Counted from the first letter of the stretch, positions 14,756 to 23,812 are shown. The stretch is DNA of 64,000 bases from Clostridium sp. 'White wine YQ' (GCF_028728205.1 NZ_JAQYUU010000001.1:1720082-1784081); one strand, 5' to 3'. The notes: generated by a model from the letters alone, not told the origin. Program-made: numbers and translations.

Positions 14756-16682
14756 AATCCCTTATTAGTGCCTTTATATCATCATTACCTATATCATCAC
14801 CTACATTATCAAACAGAGGAATACTACTACTTTCAATAATCTTCATTAATCTTTCTTCCTTCTCTTCCAACCTTCTATCTATGGTTTCTTCAATACTATC
14901 TTTTGATATTAAGTAATAATACTCTGTTCTTATACTAGCGTCTAATCCATATCTATGTATCCTATCCTTTGATTGAAGAAATTGTGCAGCATTAAAACTT
15001 CTATCTAAATATATAGCTGTATGACAAACTTTGTGAAGAGATATTGATTCAGCAACTGCAAATGGATTTGCAATGATAACATTGAATAATGAATCTTTTT
15101 CATGAAATTCTTTTACTATTTTTTCCCTTGTTTCAATATCTTCTCCATCATAATTACCATCAACTGGAGTTTCTCCATATAACAATTTATTTTTAATATT
15201 ATTATCTAATAAAAATTTACTAAATTCCTTGATATTATTTACATAAATACTCCAAACTATGACCTTCTCCCCTTTTTGAATCTTTCTATTAATAATTTTC
15301 AATGCATAAGTATACTTTGAAGGTATTTCACTATCAGTATATTTTAAGACTTTATTCATTATTTCAGAGTCATCAAAATAAATTTCTCCTCCACTTGTCT
15401 CTTCTAAAATATACTTTTCTATTGGTTGCTTTAATAAATTGGGGTTTGTAGCAGCTTGCATTAATCTGATAACTCTAGCTCTTGTTAAATATTCCTTTAA
15501 TGCACTTGATTCTAAATCCTTCTCTATTAAATAATCCATATATTTCTTTTCAATGTACCTATAAATTTCTCTTTGCTTCTCTCCCATTTCTATCTCTATA
15601 GGAGGTATAGATGCTACTTCTGGCAATCCCAAGTCACTTTTTCTTATTCTGATGAAGTAAGGTTCTAAATTTTTAATTAAATTTTTAATTCTTACATCGT
15701 ATTTATTATTACTCATTTCTCTTAGTTGATTAACTTTAAATTTTATAATATCTTTGTTAGGCCAAATAAATCTAAATAAGTTGTATAAATCTTCGTATCC
15801 ATTAGGAGCTGGCGTACCAGTCAATATAACTCTTGACTTTGCATATTGTGCAATTTCCAAAATAGCTTTAGCCGCTATTCCGCCGTCAGTATTTTTAATT
15901 TTATGAGCTTCATCTAATACGAGCATAACTTTATTTTCTCTTAATAAAAAAGATAGTTCTTTAATTATTGAGTAAACTCCTTGATATGAAATCAAGGTAA
16001 TATCAGCTATATTATCACTTATAAGATATTCTCTACGCTTTTCTTTACTCATCCCAGATAGTCTTTTTACACTAGGTTTACTACCGAAACATTCAAAGAA
16101 TTCACTTTCCCATGGACCAAATGAGCTTAATGGTCCAACTATTACTATTTTATCTACTTTTTTAATATCATCTTTATCCAGACTGCTTAAGTACCCAAAT
16201 GCGCCATATACTATGCTTGTCTTTCCAGCTCCAGGCACAGAAAAATTACAACTATTTTGCGAAAATGCTAAATGAAATGCTGATAAAAGTTGTAATGGGT
16301 ATAACGTTCTATGAGGTAACTTTTCTCTCAATACTGAAGTAAATTTACTAAATTCATTAGTATTACAAACATTATTACGTATATTTAATGCCTTCTTTGA
16401 AAAGTTTTCAAAGTTATTATCCTCGATAAAATATTCTTCTAAAATATCATTTATATTATCTGTTAATTGCTCTTCAATATCATTTTTTCTAAAAAAAGAT
16501 CTTAATTTATTCAAGACCACTTCTTTATTTTCCTTTTGGAAAAATACTTTAATAATCTTATCATCAACTTCATATTCAAAATAGTTCTTGAAAAATAATT
16601 TATATCTTCTATTTTTCAATAATGCTTCAATATCGCCACTTAATATAAATTCATTCTCGCATATATCAATTTTAATAATCAT
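14730..16682 (-). CDS. SNF2-family DNA helicase/translocase
   Basis: This 650-residue protein has an N-terminal extension (1-120) without recognised domain. A two-lobed SF2/SNF2 motor follows: Walker A in SVPGAGKTSIVYG (148-160), motif Ia IVGPLSSFGPW, DEAH (257-260) and LTGTPAPNGYEDLY (287-300). In lobe 2 are KVIVWSIYVNNI, IIANPFAVAESISLH and motif VI QSKDRIHRYG. Such motors move along duplex DNA and are common in restriction-like systems. It starts 1 nt after the ParB-like stop and overlaps the DUF3883 gene, so the subunits are probably made in fixed ratio. All ATPase motifs appear intact. Confidence 0.92.
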   Translation of the reverse strand: MIIKIDICENEFILSGDIEALLKNRRYKLFFKNYFEYEVDDKIIKVFFQKENKEVVLNKLRSFFRKNDIEEQLTDNINDILEEYFIEDNNFENFSKKALNIRNNVCNTNEFSKFTSVLREKLPHRTLYPLQLLSAFHLAFSQNSCNFSVPGAGKTSIVYGAFGYLSSLDKDDIKKVDKIVIVGPLSSFGPWESEFFECFGSKPSVKRLSGMSKEKRREYLISDNIADITLISYQGVYSIIKELSFLLRENKVMLVLDEAHKIKNTDGGIAAKAILEIAQYAKSRVILTGTPAPNGYEDLYNLFRFIWPNKDIIKFKVNQLREMSNNKYDVRIKNLIKNLEPYFIRIRKSDLGLPEVASIPPIEIEMGEKQREIYRYIEKKYMDYLIEKDLESSALKEYLTRARVIRLMQAATNPNLLKQPIEKYILEETSGGEIYFDDSEIMNKVLKYTDSEIPSKYTYALKIINRKIQKGEKVIVWSIYVNNIKEFSKFLLDNNIKNKLLYGETPVDGNYDGEDIETREKIVKEFHEKDSLFNVIIANPFAVAESISLHKVCHTAIYLDRSFNAAQFLQSKDRIHRYGLDASIRTEYYYLISKDSIEETIDRRLEEKEERLMKIIESSSIPLFDNVGDDIGNDDIKALIRDYVRRTKDL

Positions 16683-16683
16683 C

Positions 16684-17976
16684 TTACTTTTTCCTTCTAT
16701 TTCTAATTACTTTTTTAAATTCGTAAGTTAGACTATTTATTTGATTCACTAAATCTTCAACAGTAGAACTTGTAAAATTGTCTACATCAGTATTAATAGC
16801 TTCTAAAGTACCTAATGCACTTTGTAGCAATTTTTCTGGCTTATTTGATTGTTGATAGTCTTCAACTTTTCTATATGATTTGTTTAAATTTCCTTTGAAA
16901 TTACCAATAACCTTATTTTCCCAATCCAAATCACGTTTTTCAAGTAATAGCGAAATGTCTTCATCTGGATTTTCTTCTCTAATGTCATCTACATCATCTT
17001 CTTCAATATTTTCTACTAACTTAAAATGTTCTTCTTTGAAGTTATTCCATACTTTCTCACTAGAAAAAATACTCTTCATCTCTTTTTTACCGACATTTGC
17101 TATATTTCTGAATTGCTTTCCTTCATATCTTGCTCTAATATAATCAAAACATATACTTTCTAAATCATTTATATCTGTATCATCATAACCCCAATCGGTA
17201 AAAGCTCTATGATTTTGATACGAATCTAAATATCTTAATAAATCTACAAATTGGCCTTCTCTCTTTTCTAATCTTGTATATATCCCTTCGTATCCATATG
17301 CATCCAGATATCTATTCATTAATTCTAGCATATCAAGATATTCATTTATTTTATTAACTTTTTCTCCCATCATATCTGCAATCTCATCTATGTTAAAATC
17401 GTTATCTAATAAATCAGCACATTTTAAATACTTTTCAATAGCATTATAATCCACTTTTTCATCTACACCCATTTGATATCTGGTTTCTAATGCCATTATA
17501 TCTTTTTTTTCTGCATTATTAGGTAAAATGACAGCTATAAAATATTTTGCATGTTCTACCTGTTGGTCGTTATATTTATGATTTTTCTGTCTATATATTC
17601 TATTTAATATACTAGCCCTTCTATTTCCATCGATAATTATACCATTTCTTGTAACAATCCCATATTTTTGCTGTCCATCTTTTGCTAAACTTTTTTCAGT
17701 TGTTTCATTTCTATCTTCTTTTGATAACCATAAAAATTCTTCAATCATAGCTTTATGATTTTCATTTTCAGGGTCTAAAATATATTTTTCTTTTTCAAAT
17801 GACTTTACCCTAGTTCCAATTCTACCATTATATTTATTATAAATTAAATAATCTAATGGTATCTTATATGCATTCATTACTTTAATTTCACCTTGATAGT
17901 TTATCCTAATACCTGTCATATGAGGTTGTTGACTTAATATTTCTCCCAACTTTTCTATTCTCATCTTCTCTTCCAT
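16684..17976 (-). CDS. ParB/Srx-fold protein of the defence operon
   Basis: This is a 430-residue protein. The N-terminal region (about 30-170) resembles the ParB/sulfiredoxin fold, with KYGIVTRNGIIIDGNRRASI (the DGNRR element at 116-120). Residues about 175-220 look like the following helical DNA-binding part (AIEKYLKCADLL, IDEIADMMGEKVNKINEYL). The C-terminal half is acidic and helical without a recognised domain. ParB-fold proteins bind or hydrolyse nucleotides and occur in DNA-modification systems such as Dnd (DndB). Here it probably acts in target recognition or control. SD AAGGGG before ATG 17976, 5 nt after the methyltransferase stop. Confidence 0.8.
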   Translation of the reverse strand: MEEKMRIEKLGEILSQQPHMTGIRINYQGEIKVMNAYKIPLDYLIYNKYNGRIGTRVKSFEKEKYILDPENENHKAMIEEFLWLSKEDRNETTEKSLAKDGQQKYGIVTRNGIIIDGNRRASILNRIYRQKNHKYNDQQVEHAKYFIAVILPNNAEKKDIMALETRYQMGVDEKVDYNAIEKYLKCADLLDNDFNIDEIADMMGEKVNKINEYLDMLELMNRYLDAYGYEGIYTRLEKREGQFVDLLRYLDSYQNHRAFTDWGYDDTDINDLESICFDYIRARYEGKQFRNIANVGKKEMKSIFSSEKVWNNFKEEHFKLVENIEEDDVDDIREENPDEDISLLLEKRDLDWENKVIGNFKGNLNKSYRKVEDYQQSNKPEKLLQSALGTLEAINTDVDNFTSSTVEDLVNQINSLTYEFKKVIRNRRKK

Positions 17977-17981
17977 ACCAT

Positions 17982-19577
17982 CTACCCCTTCAATTTTTCT
18001 AAAAATTCCAATAAAATATAATATCCTACTAAAGTTCCAAAAGGAATTTTCTCCTCTTTTATTTGTATCATTCTATTTAACTCAATATTATCAATCTGAT
18101 TATCAATAAATATTTTTATAGAATCTAGTACCTCATATGGACCCCAGGAATTATAGTCTCGTTCAAAATCAGTAAGTGTAAAATTATATTGTAGATTATC
18201 AAAACTCACTACTTTGTTTTTAATATCCAATACTAATTTATTTATCTTATCAATTAACTTATTTTCTAGTATAATATCTTCTTTATCAATTCTTATAATT
18301 TTTGCTGTTGATCCCTGGCTTTTATGAATTTCTGTATTCCAAATAAAATTTTCATTCTTAAAATCCGAATTGTGATTTGTTAATTCAACTCTATATGTAT
18401 TTATAATCATATATGGAATATGATATTTAAACTTAGAAGTTATTTTTTTTCGTTTTTCTTTATTCAATGGAATTATCTTGAAATTTAAGTCAGTAAAAGA
18501 AATAGACTTATCATGCTTTATCTTTACATGTTTCTCAGGAATCTTCATATTTTCTTCATTAGCTATTGCAATTCCTAATGCATATGAAAATTTTGGTGGT
18601 ACTGCATTTCCAACCAATTTATACTTTATACTTTCAGATTTCCCATAAAATCTATAATCAATTGGAAATGACATAATTGTTGCTACTTCTCTTACTGTAG
18701 GCAATCTAAAACTACCCTCTTTATATCCTAAAATAAAAGATTCTCTAGAAGAGGTTGACATAGTAGCCATTATGGTTCTTGCAGGCTGATCTAACCTTTC
18801 AGGAAATGCCATCTTACCCATATATCCTTTATCTTGCTTTAATCTTTTTGCTTTTTTCCATTCAAAATCAGCTACTTCACTTATATAATTTAAATCAGAA
18901 ATCAAGCTTGACTTCATCTTAAAATTCCAATTTGGATCCTTTACTAACCTATCTCTAGTGCACGGCTCTCCTAAAGTCTTCAATATATATCCTAATGTTA
19001 ATTTCTCATTATCTATAATTATTTTTTTAGGGGTAATAAAGTCACCACAAATAAATCTTTTTCTCTTTGTTGGTGCTGCATAATCTAAGGCAGCATAAAC
19101 ATTTGTTGATTCTTTAAATATTTGAAGCCTTTCACTTCCCCCAGAAATACCTAATTCCTCACTAGTATAGTACTCTTTAATATATTTTTGGGCATTAGGC
19201 ACATTTTCTAATATCCAATACTTGAGAATTGAATCCTTTTTATATTTTTTTCTATAAACAATCTTCAAAAATGCTTTTATTAGTTTTATTCCCATTGTCT
19301 TGTCGCCTTTTCCAGATTTATTGGAACTTGAAAATGCTACACATGGGGGAGATCCAATTATTATCTCCGTATCTGGAATTTTTTCATGAAATTCTTTATC
19401 AGGTAAATTTGATAATTCGATTATATCCATTTTTATTGTTTTACATTTAGGATGATTTGCTTTATGCGTTATAACTGCTGGTTCCCATTTATCAACTGCA
19501 AATACAACATCAAAACCTGCTTGTCTAAATCCTTCTGAAAATCCTCCACCACCACAAAAAAAATCTGCTACTTTCAT
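17982..19577 (-). CDS. DNA (cytosine-5-)-methyltransferase
   Basis: This 531-residue C5 methyltransferase opens the defence operon. Motif I DFFCGGGGFSEGF (5-17), motif IV GSPPCVAFSSS with catalytic Cys79, motif VI LENVPN (123-128), motif VIII RKRFICG (172-178) and motif X LVGNAVPPKFSYALG (321-335) are all present. The target-recognition stretch between VIII and IX is short. About 190 residues follow motif X, an unusual extension that may link it to its partners. ATG 19577 is chosen because AAGGAG lies 9 nt upstream and most C5 enzymes start just before motif I; the in-frame ATG at 19622 has no SD. It would mark self DNA; the site is unknown. Confidence 0.93.
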   Translation of the reverse strand: MKVADFFCGGGGFSEGFRQAGFDVVFAVDKWEPAVITHKANHPKCKTIKMDIIELSNLPDKEFHEKIPDTEIIIGSPPCVAFSSSNKSGKGDKTMGIKLIKAFLKIVYRKKYKKDSILKYWILENVPNAQKYIKEYYTSEELGISGGSERLQIFKESTNVYAALDYAAPTKRKRFICGDFITPKKIIIDNEKLTLGYILKTLGEPCTRDRLVKDPNWNFKMKSSLISDLNYISEVADFEWKKAKRLKQDKGYMGKMAFPERLDQPARTIMATMSTSSRESFILGYKEGSFRLPTVREVATIMSFPIDYRFYGKSESIKYKLVGNAVPPKFSYALGIAIANEENMKIPEKHVKIKHDKSISFTDLNFKIIPLNKEKRKKITSKFKYHIPYMIINTYRVELTNHNSDFKNENFIWNTEIHKSQGSTAKIIRIDKEDIILENKLIDKINKLVLDIKNKVVSFDNLQYNFTLTDFERDYNSWGPYEVLDSIKIFIDNQIDNIELNRMIQIKEEKIPFGTLVGYYILLEFLEKLKG

Positions 19578-20140
19578 TTTATAAGTCTCCTTATCTGCTT
19601 TGTCAAATCTGTTTGTAACCATAAAAAGATTATATCACATAAGAACAAGTTTTCGTATCTATTAATAATATTGTAAAACTAAACGATTCTAATTTTTCCA
19701 TTTTATTTACATACAAAAAATCACATATCCAATCAATATTCTATATACTACCTATTACTATTTTATCAATATTTATACATAAAATAAATAATTTGTATAA
19801 ATATTATTATATATATTTAAATTTACAGTTCATTATAAAAAAGAACTATTCTATAATTAATCATATATACATAATTCTTCTTAAAATATATTAAATATTA
19901 TACCCAACCTGAAAATTCCCACCAATTTTTTCCCGCGCTATCAATAACTCCAACTAATCTTATTATCTTTCAATATCCTTTAATTCATTGAAAAACTTCT
20001 GTATAATTGTACCCTTCTTAATCCAGCATTTCTCATTTTCAGTATTTCTGATAATCTTTTTATTGATAGATGAGTTAACTTAAAATCTATTGGGAATTGT
20101 GCTATTAAATCGAACTTAAATTATATACAATTTAAATAAT
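19578..20140. other. Upstream region of the defence operon, no gene seen
   Basis: Very AT-rich and without a convincing ORF. A minus-strand promoter TTGGTG-N17-TATAAT maps to 19897-19925, giving an untranslated leader of about 300 nt before the methyltransferase. Another TATAAT lies close to the start near 19633. The long leader may carry regulation. Its right part may include debris from the IS insertion. Confidence 0.5.
19897..19925 (-). promoter_or_regulatory. Promoter of the methyltransferase operon
   Basis: TTGGTG (19920-19925), a 17-bp spacer and TATAAT (19897-19902) on the minus strand. It matches sigma-A spacing exactly and lies about 320 bp upstream of the operon start. Confidence 0.6.
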
Positions 20141-20165
20141 AAACCACCCCTTCAGCTGGTGGTTT
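20141..20165 (-). repeat. Subterminal hairpin of the IS200/IS605-like remnant
   Basis: AAACCACC / GGTGGTTT with a 9-nt loop, on the 3' side of the decayed tnpA. IS200/IS605 elements carry such hairpins near their ends for recognition by TnpA, so this marks one end of the element. Confidence 0.65.
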
Positions 20166-20239
20166 TACTCTAGCCATCTAAGGGCATGGTACCAGAATAT
20201 ACCTATTTTAGTCCCTCAACTGCAACCAACTCTCTAGCA

Positions 20240-20684
20240 TCACTTAAAAGGGTCCTCGTATTCTTTCATTGTTATTGAATCAGCCATTTTATCCTAATCT
20301 TCTTGCTCTCTTATATATTTTGCTATAGTTGCTTTATTCAACCCTACAGTACTAACAAAATATCCTTTGCCACAAAATGTCTGTTTCCATTCTTATATTT
20401 TAATTCTAATGCCTATCATATATAATCAATAAACTTTTTCCTTTTAAGTATCCCATAAAACATGAAACACTCAATTTAGGAGGTATTGATACTAACATAT
20501 GTATATAATCTTCACATGTATGAACTTCTATTATCTCTACACTTTTATACTTACATATTTGTCGTATTATTTGTCCAATATCTTGCCTTATAGAACCATA
20601 TACAGCTTTTCTTCTGTACTTTGGTATGAAAACTATGTGATATTTACAATTTCATCTTGTATGTGATAAACTATTTCCGTCCAA
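20240..20684 (-). pseudogene. tnpA: IS200/IS605-family transposase TnpA, decayed
   Basis: The minus strand encodes a broken TnpA (Y1 HUH transposase). Recognisable pieces in order are LDGNSLSHTR, NCKYHIVFIPKYRRKAVYGS, IRQICKYKSVEIIEVHTCED, YIHMLVSIPPKLSVSCFMGY, LKGK, LKYKNGNRHF, GYFVSTVGLNKATIAKYIRE and MADSITMKEYEDPFK. A TGA replaces the usual Trp near codon 11, a TAG follows DRH, and frameshifts occur near LKYK and GYF with a further internal TAG. The HUH site (HMLV, normally DHIHML) reads DYIHML, so the first His may also be changed. The element is tnpA-only (IS200-like) and cannot be active. Its right edge coincides with the truncated end of the J-domain-like gene. Confidence 0.85.
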
Positions 20685-20704
20685 ATTGGCACCCTCCTTT
20701 TGCT

Positions 20705-21211
20705 TCATAGTTGAAGAGTCCTATTCCAAAGATTCATTTCCCTTTCCGTTAATATTTTATTCAAATCTGGATGTAATTTTTTAGCTAGTTTTCTAAATAT
20801 ACTTTTTACTTCATTATACTCTTCATCAGTTAAGGTAGGACTCTCTATAAGTTTTTTACTTTGAGATAGCCTTTCCTTGAAATCCTCCATCTGAAATTTG
20901 AATAACTTCATCTCTTCTTCTAGCTTTTTTTCTATTTCTTCCTTATCAACTTTTTCCCCTTTATTTAAGTAAAACTGTATAAGGGATATTTTTTTCTTTA
21001 TCCTTCTAAGATCAATCTCCCTCTGTAATTTCTGTTTTATTAAATATCCAAAAATAGATAAGTATTTTGCTTCTAATAAAACTTTTTCTTTAAAAAGAAG
21101 GTCTTCTTTTTCTTCAATAAGACTTAAGTAATACTTTGTCATAGAATCAAATTTATCTTTTAAATCTCTATATTCTTCAATTTCAATTAACTCATTTCCC
21201 ATTTGTCCCAC
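20705..21211 (-). CDS. J-domain-like coiled-coil protein, 3' end truncated by IS
   Basis: The 168-residue product has a long helical, charged N-terminal part (about 10-125, probable coiled coil). Near the C-terminus TLTDEEYNEVKSIFRKLAKK is followed by LHPDLN, which contains the HPD motif that J-domains use to stimulate Hsp70. The ORF ends in NRTLQL then TGA exactly where the IS200-like remnant begins, so the natural C-terminus is probably lost. No continuation is seen on the far side of the IS. It may be non-functional. SD GTGGGAC is weak before ATG 21211. Confidence 0.65.
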   Translation of the reverse strand: MGQMGNELIEIEEYRDLKDKFDSMTKYYLSLIEEKEDLLFKEKVLLEAKYLSIFGYLIKQKLQREIDLRRIKKKISLIQFYLNKGEKVDKEEIEKKLEEEMKLFKFQMEDFKERLSQSKKLIESPTLTDEEYNEVKSIFRKLAKKLHPDLNKILTEREMNLWNRTLQL

Positions 21212-21280
21212 CTCATTTTAATTCTAACACTCTACAATTGTATTAATAAGGGGATTCTTGTCGTTTAGTTTAAAAATAAA

Positions 21281-21385
21281 AAACCTTCCTAACAGTAATT
21301 GCACTGATAGAAAGGTTAGTTTTAATATTCAATCTTAAAGGTTTTTATCTCATAAGGATTTATCATAAATTCATTTATTCTCAAT
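21281..21385 (-). pseudogene. Remnant of an alpha-mannosidase 3' end plus terminator
   Basis: The minus strand reads FMINPYEIKTFKIEY then stop, identical to the C-terminus of the GH38 gene at 27488. The following hairpin (arms near 21281-21289 and 21310-21318) also matches the one at 27449-27483 with only a few substitutions, some compensatory. The match stops at about 21372-21385. It is a duplicated or left-over gene end, not a working gene. Confidence 0.75.
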
Positions 21386-21449
21386 ATAAAAGAAAGCCAA
21401 ATCAATAATATTCTACACTAATTTTCTCCATGTGTATGAATAAAAAACA

Positions 21450-21478
21450 AACCCTAAACATACATCCAGTCTAGGGTT
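21450..21478 (-). terminator. Terminator of the DUF3784-BECR operon
   Basis: AACCCTA (21450-21456) pairs with TAGGGTT (21472-21478). The A-run on its left gives a U-run on the minus strand. Confidence 0.65.
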
Positions 21479-21510
21479 ATATCGTACCTTATAAATATTT
21501 TTTGTAACTT

Positions 21511-21939
21511 CTAATCATCTGCAGCACTAAAAGCCTCATAGAAATAATCAATATCATACTCTAACTCTCTATAAAAATCTTCATACTTAATATAAATTTT
21601 CTTATCATATATGCATCTAATATGCTTTGTGGTAAATTTATCTGTGTTGTTTGACTTATATGCTGTAATTACTTCCTTCACATTCTTTTTAAATCTACTA
21701 ATAACAACTCTATAAATATCTTCACCAATAACCTTCTCATAATAAAAATCCTCAGAATTTATTGATGTTTTATAAATATAATCTGGATTACAAATTACTT
21801 CTTCCAATATACTAATATTTATCTCTGGATGTTTGTTTACTATATGTTTTGTATAATTAGTAAATCCTAATATTATCTTTTTGTGTAACTTTCCTTTGAA
21901 TTTATAATATCTTTTATTATTTTCAAAATAATAATCCAT
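21511..21939 (-). CDS. Possible BECR-fold (PBECR-like) RNase/toxin
   Basis: This 142-residue soluble protein has the pattern TKHIVNKHPE, a helix, then ICNPDYIYKT, and strands EKVIGEDIYRVVISRF and EVITAYKS. This resembles the barnase-EndoU-colicin E5/D-RelE-like (PBECR) nucleases found in phages and toxins, but the match is from memory of the pattern only. The remaining tail is Tyr-rich and acidic. ATG 21939 overlaps the stop of the DUF3784 membrane gene (TAATG), so the pair is coupled. No clear antitoxin adjoins it. Confidence 0.5.
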   Translation of the reverse strand: MDYYFENNKRYYKFKGKLHKKIILGFTNYTKHIVNKHPEINISILEEVICNPDYIYKTSINSEDFYYEKVIGEDIYRVVISRFKKNVKEVITAYKSNNTDKFTTKHIRCIYDKKIYIKYEDFYRELEYDIDYFYEAFSAADD

Positions 21940-22673
21940 TATATTTTCTCCCTAATCTCCTCATAAAGCCTCTTAGTATCCTCACTACTCTTTCCATTTA
22001 CAACAAAGATATCTGAGTTTGTCTTAATTACTACATAAGTCTTGCACTTAGTATAAGAATATAAAATATAATCTCCAAATAAGTTATTATTAAAATGTCC
22101 TTCATTAAGTCTTAAGCTTCCAACTCCATTTGTTCTACTTCCTATGCTTAAATCTTCTGAATAAGTTACTGATTGAATATCTTTATAGGCTATGGTTTGA
22201 TCTTTCCAGTAAGTTGCTTCAATACTAATCTCCTTATCATTTAAACTAACCTTTATGTCCCCAGTTACAAGAATTACTCCTACAACGGCAAATACCACAA
22301 GAGTAAATATCAACGTAAATTTGGTAAGCTTCCTCGACCTTGCCTCATCTTCTTTACTCTCGTGAGTCACTTCAGGATTACTAACTTTGCATATTGTATT
22401 AGTTACTACTAATATACCAATAATTGTTATCATAATCACTGCTATCATTAGTCCAATATAAAAATTAGGAGTATTATCCTTTAATATTGCTGGTATTGCT
22501 AAAACGATGGTGATTACCCCCATACCTATTCCCATAACACGGCATAGTTTTTTCTCATCATATTTTGCTTTCTCTTCTTTACTTGCTGTATTATATCCAG
22601 CTATTAAGAATCCACCTTTTCCTGAAAGAAAAGTAATGGTAAGTACTAAAAATAAAGCTACTATAAACCACAT
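21939..22673 (-). CDS. DUF3784 membrane protein with C-terminal PH-like domain
   Basis: A 244-residue membrane protein. The N-terminus matches DUF3784: a first membrane segment, then GKGGFLIAGYNTASKEEKAK, a segment at about 47-66 and another at about 71-92. A fourth segment (about 118-138) is followed by a soluble domain (140-244) of strands resembling bacterial PH domains (VSLNDKEISIEATYW, IAYKDIQSVTY, TYVVIKTNSDIFVVNG). Function unknown. It is the first gene of a pair with the BECR-like protein. SD AGGGGG before ATG 22673. Confidence 0.75.
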   Translation of the reverse strand: MWFIVALFLVLTITFLSGKGGFLIAGYNTASKEEKAKYDEKKLCRVMGIGMGVITIVLAIPAILKDNTPNFYIGLMIAVIMITIIGILVVTNTICKVSNPEVTHESKEDEARSRKLTKFTLIFTLVVFAVVGVILVTGDIKVSLNDKEISIEATYWKDQTIAYKDIQSVTYSEDLSIGSRTNGVGSLRLNEGHFNNNLFGDYILYSYTKCKTYVVIKTNSDIFVVNGKSSEDTKRLYEEIREKI

Positions 22674-22754
22674 TTATCTATTCCCCCTAAACATTAACTC
22701 TCAAATTAATTAATATCTATCTTTATATTTAAATTATAAAAACCATCCCTATAA

Positions 22755-23069
22755 TTAAAGCTCAGTATATTTTTTGCTGTTTCCCTTTGCTTTTTCTACT
22801 GGATATTTCTTTTCATTCTTGTCCATTTTTCTATTTATTATTTCTTCAATATTTACATCTAACGCATCTGCCATATGCATGCAATAAACAAATACATCCG
22901 CTAATTCATCACAAACATCTTCCTTATCAAAATTATTATCCCAAAGAAAGTGCTCTAAAAGTTCACCTGCTTCTATATTTATAGCTTTAGCCAAATTCTC
23001 TGGAGTGTGGAACTGTGACCAATCTCTATCGTTTCTGAATTTTCTAACTCTTTCAATTGTATCTTTCAT
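22755..23069 (-). CDS. MazG-like nucleotide pyrophosphohydrolase
   Basis: This 104-residue all-alpha NTP pyrophosphatase has the metal-binding pattern EAGELLEHFLW (33-43) and DELADVFVY (54-62). Single-domain MazG-like proteins hydrolyse NTPs or dNTPs to NMP and pyrophosphate in nucleotide-pool cleaning, and several occur near defence or prophage genes. Start ATG 23069 is chosen because AGGAG lies 8 nt upstream; the TTG start at 23090 has none. Confidence 0.88.
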   Translation of the reverse strand: MKDTIERVRKFRNDRDWSQFHTPENLAKAINIEAGELLEHFLWDNNFDKEDVCDELADVFVYCMHMADALDVNIEEIINRKMDKNEKKYPVEKAKGNSKKYTEL

Positions 23070-23329
23070 ATCAAATTCTCCTAAAAGCAATTTTTTAAAT
23101 CTATATCTATTTTACCAATTTTTACTCATAGAAGTAACAATATCAAGAAACTTCTCCTATATTTTTACGCTATGTAAATACAAACCTATCACATTCCTTT
23201 TTTTGTACCATTGTGGTAAAATTAAGCTTATATTTTTATTAAAAATTATGTCACAAAGATGAAAGATATAGTACTCATCCTTTTATGTGTTACTTCTGTT
23301 TCAGATCATATTAATTAGGAGGATTAAAA

Positions 23330-23740
23330 ATGGGCGATTTTAAAAATAAACTAATACGTTTTATGTATGGTAGATATGGTACAGACCAGCTTTATATTGC
23401 TTTAGTTATTGCATCTTTTGTTCTGATGCTTATTAATTCATTTATTCATTCAAATATACTTAGTATTTTTATATGGGTTGTTCTGATTTTTACCTTTTAT
23501 AGGAGTTTTTCTAAAAATATTTTTAAAAGACGTAGAGAGAACCAAATGTTTTTAAAGATATGGAGTCCTATAAAAGCAAAAAGTTCTTTAACAATTCGCA
23601 GACTGAAAGAATTTAAAACCCATCGTTATCGCAAATGTCCTCATTGTAAAAAGGTACTTAGATTACCAAGAAAAACTGGAAATCATACAGTAAACTGTCC
23701 TGTGTGTCATAAGGATTTTAAAGTTAGAATTCTATTTTAA
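23330..23740 (+). CDS. Membrane protein with C-terminal zinc ribbon
   Basis: This 136-residue protein has two adjoining membrane segments (about 22-40 and 43-58), a basic linker and a C-terminal zinc ribbon of two CPxC knuckles (CPHC near 100 and CPVC near 125). The layout is that of small clostridial zinc-ribbon membrane proteins of unknown role. AGGAGG precedes ATG 23330. It is plus-strand, unlike its neighbours, with a strong terminator after it. Confidence 0.75.
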   Translation: MGDFKNKLIRFMYGRYGTDQLYIALVIASFVLMLINSFIHSNILSIFIWVVLIFTFYRSFSKNIFKRRRENQMFLKIWSPIKAKSSLTIRRLKEFKTHRYRKCPHCKKVLRLPRKTGNHTVNCPVCHKDFKVRILF

Positions 23741-23775
23741 TGTGAAATATATAGTTAAACTAATTAAAAACATAT

Positions 23776-23812
23776 AGTACCCATTTGTTTATATGTTAAA
23801 CAAATGGGTACT
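23776..23812. terminator. Bidirectional terminator between convergent genes
   Basis: A perfect 16-bp stem (AGTACCCATTTGTTTA and complement) with a 5-nt loop lies between the plus-strand zinc-ribbon gene and the minus-strand DUF2085 gene. Confidence 0.8.

Noticed and set aside
13811..19577. Assignment of the operon to DISARM
   Set aside because: DISARM needs a DUF1998 protein and usually a PLD nuclease with its own helicase; neither is present. Only a methyltransferase and a helicase are shared.
20240..20684. Active IS200 element
   Set aside because: In-frame stops and frameshifts break the transposase.
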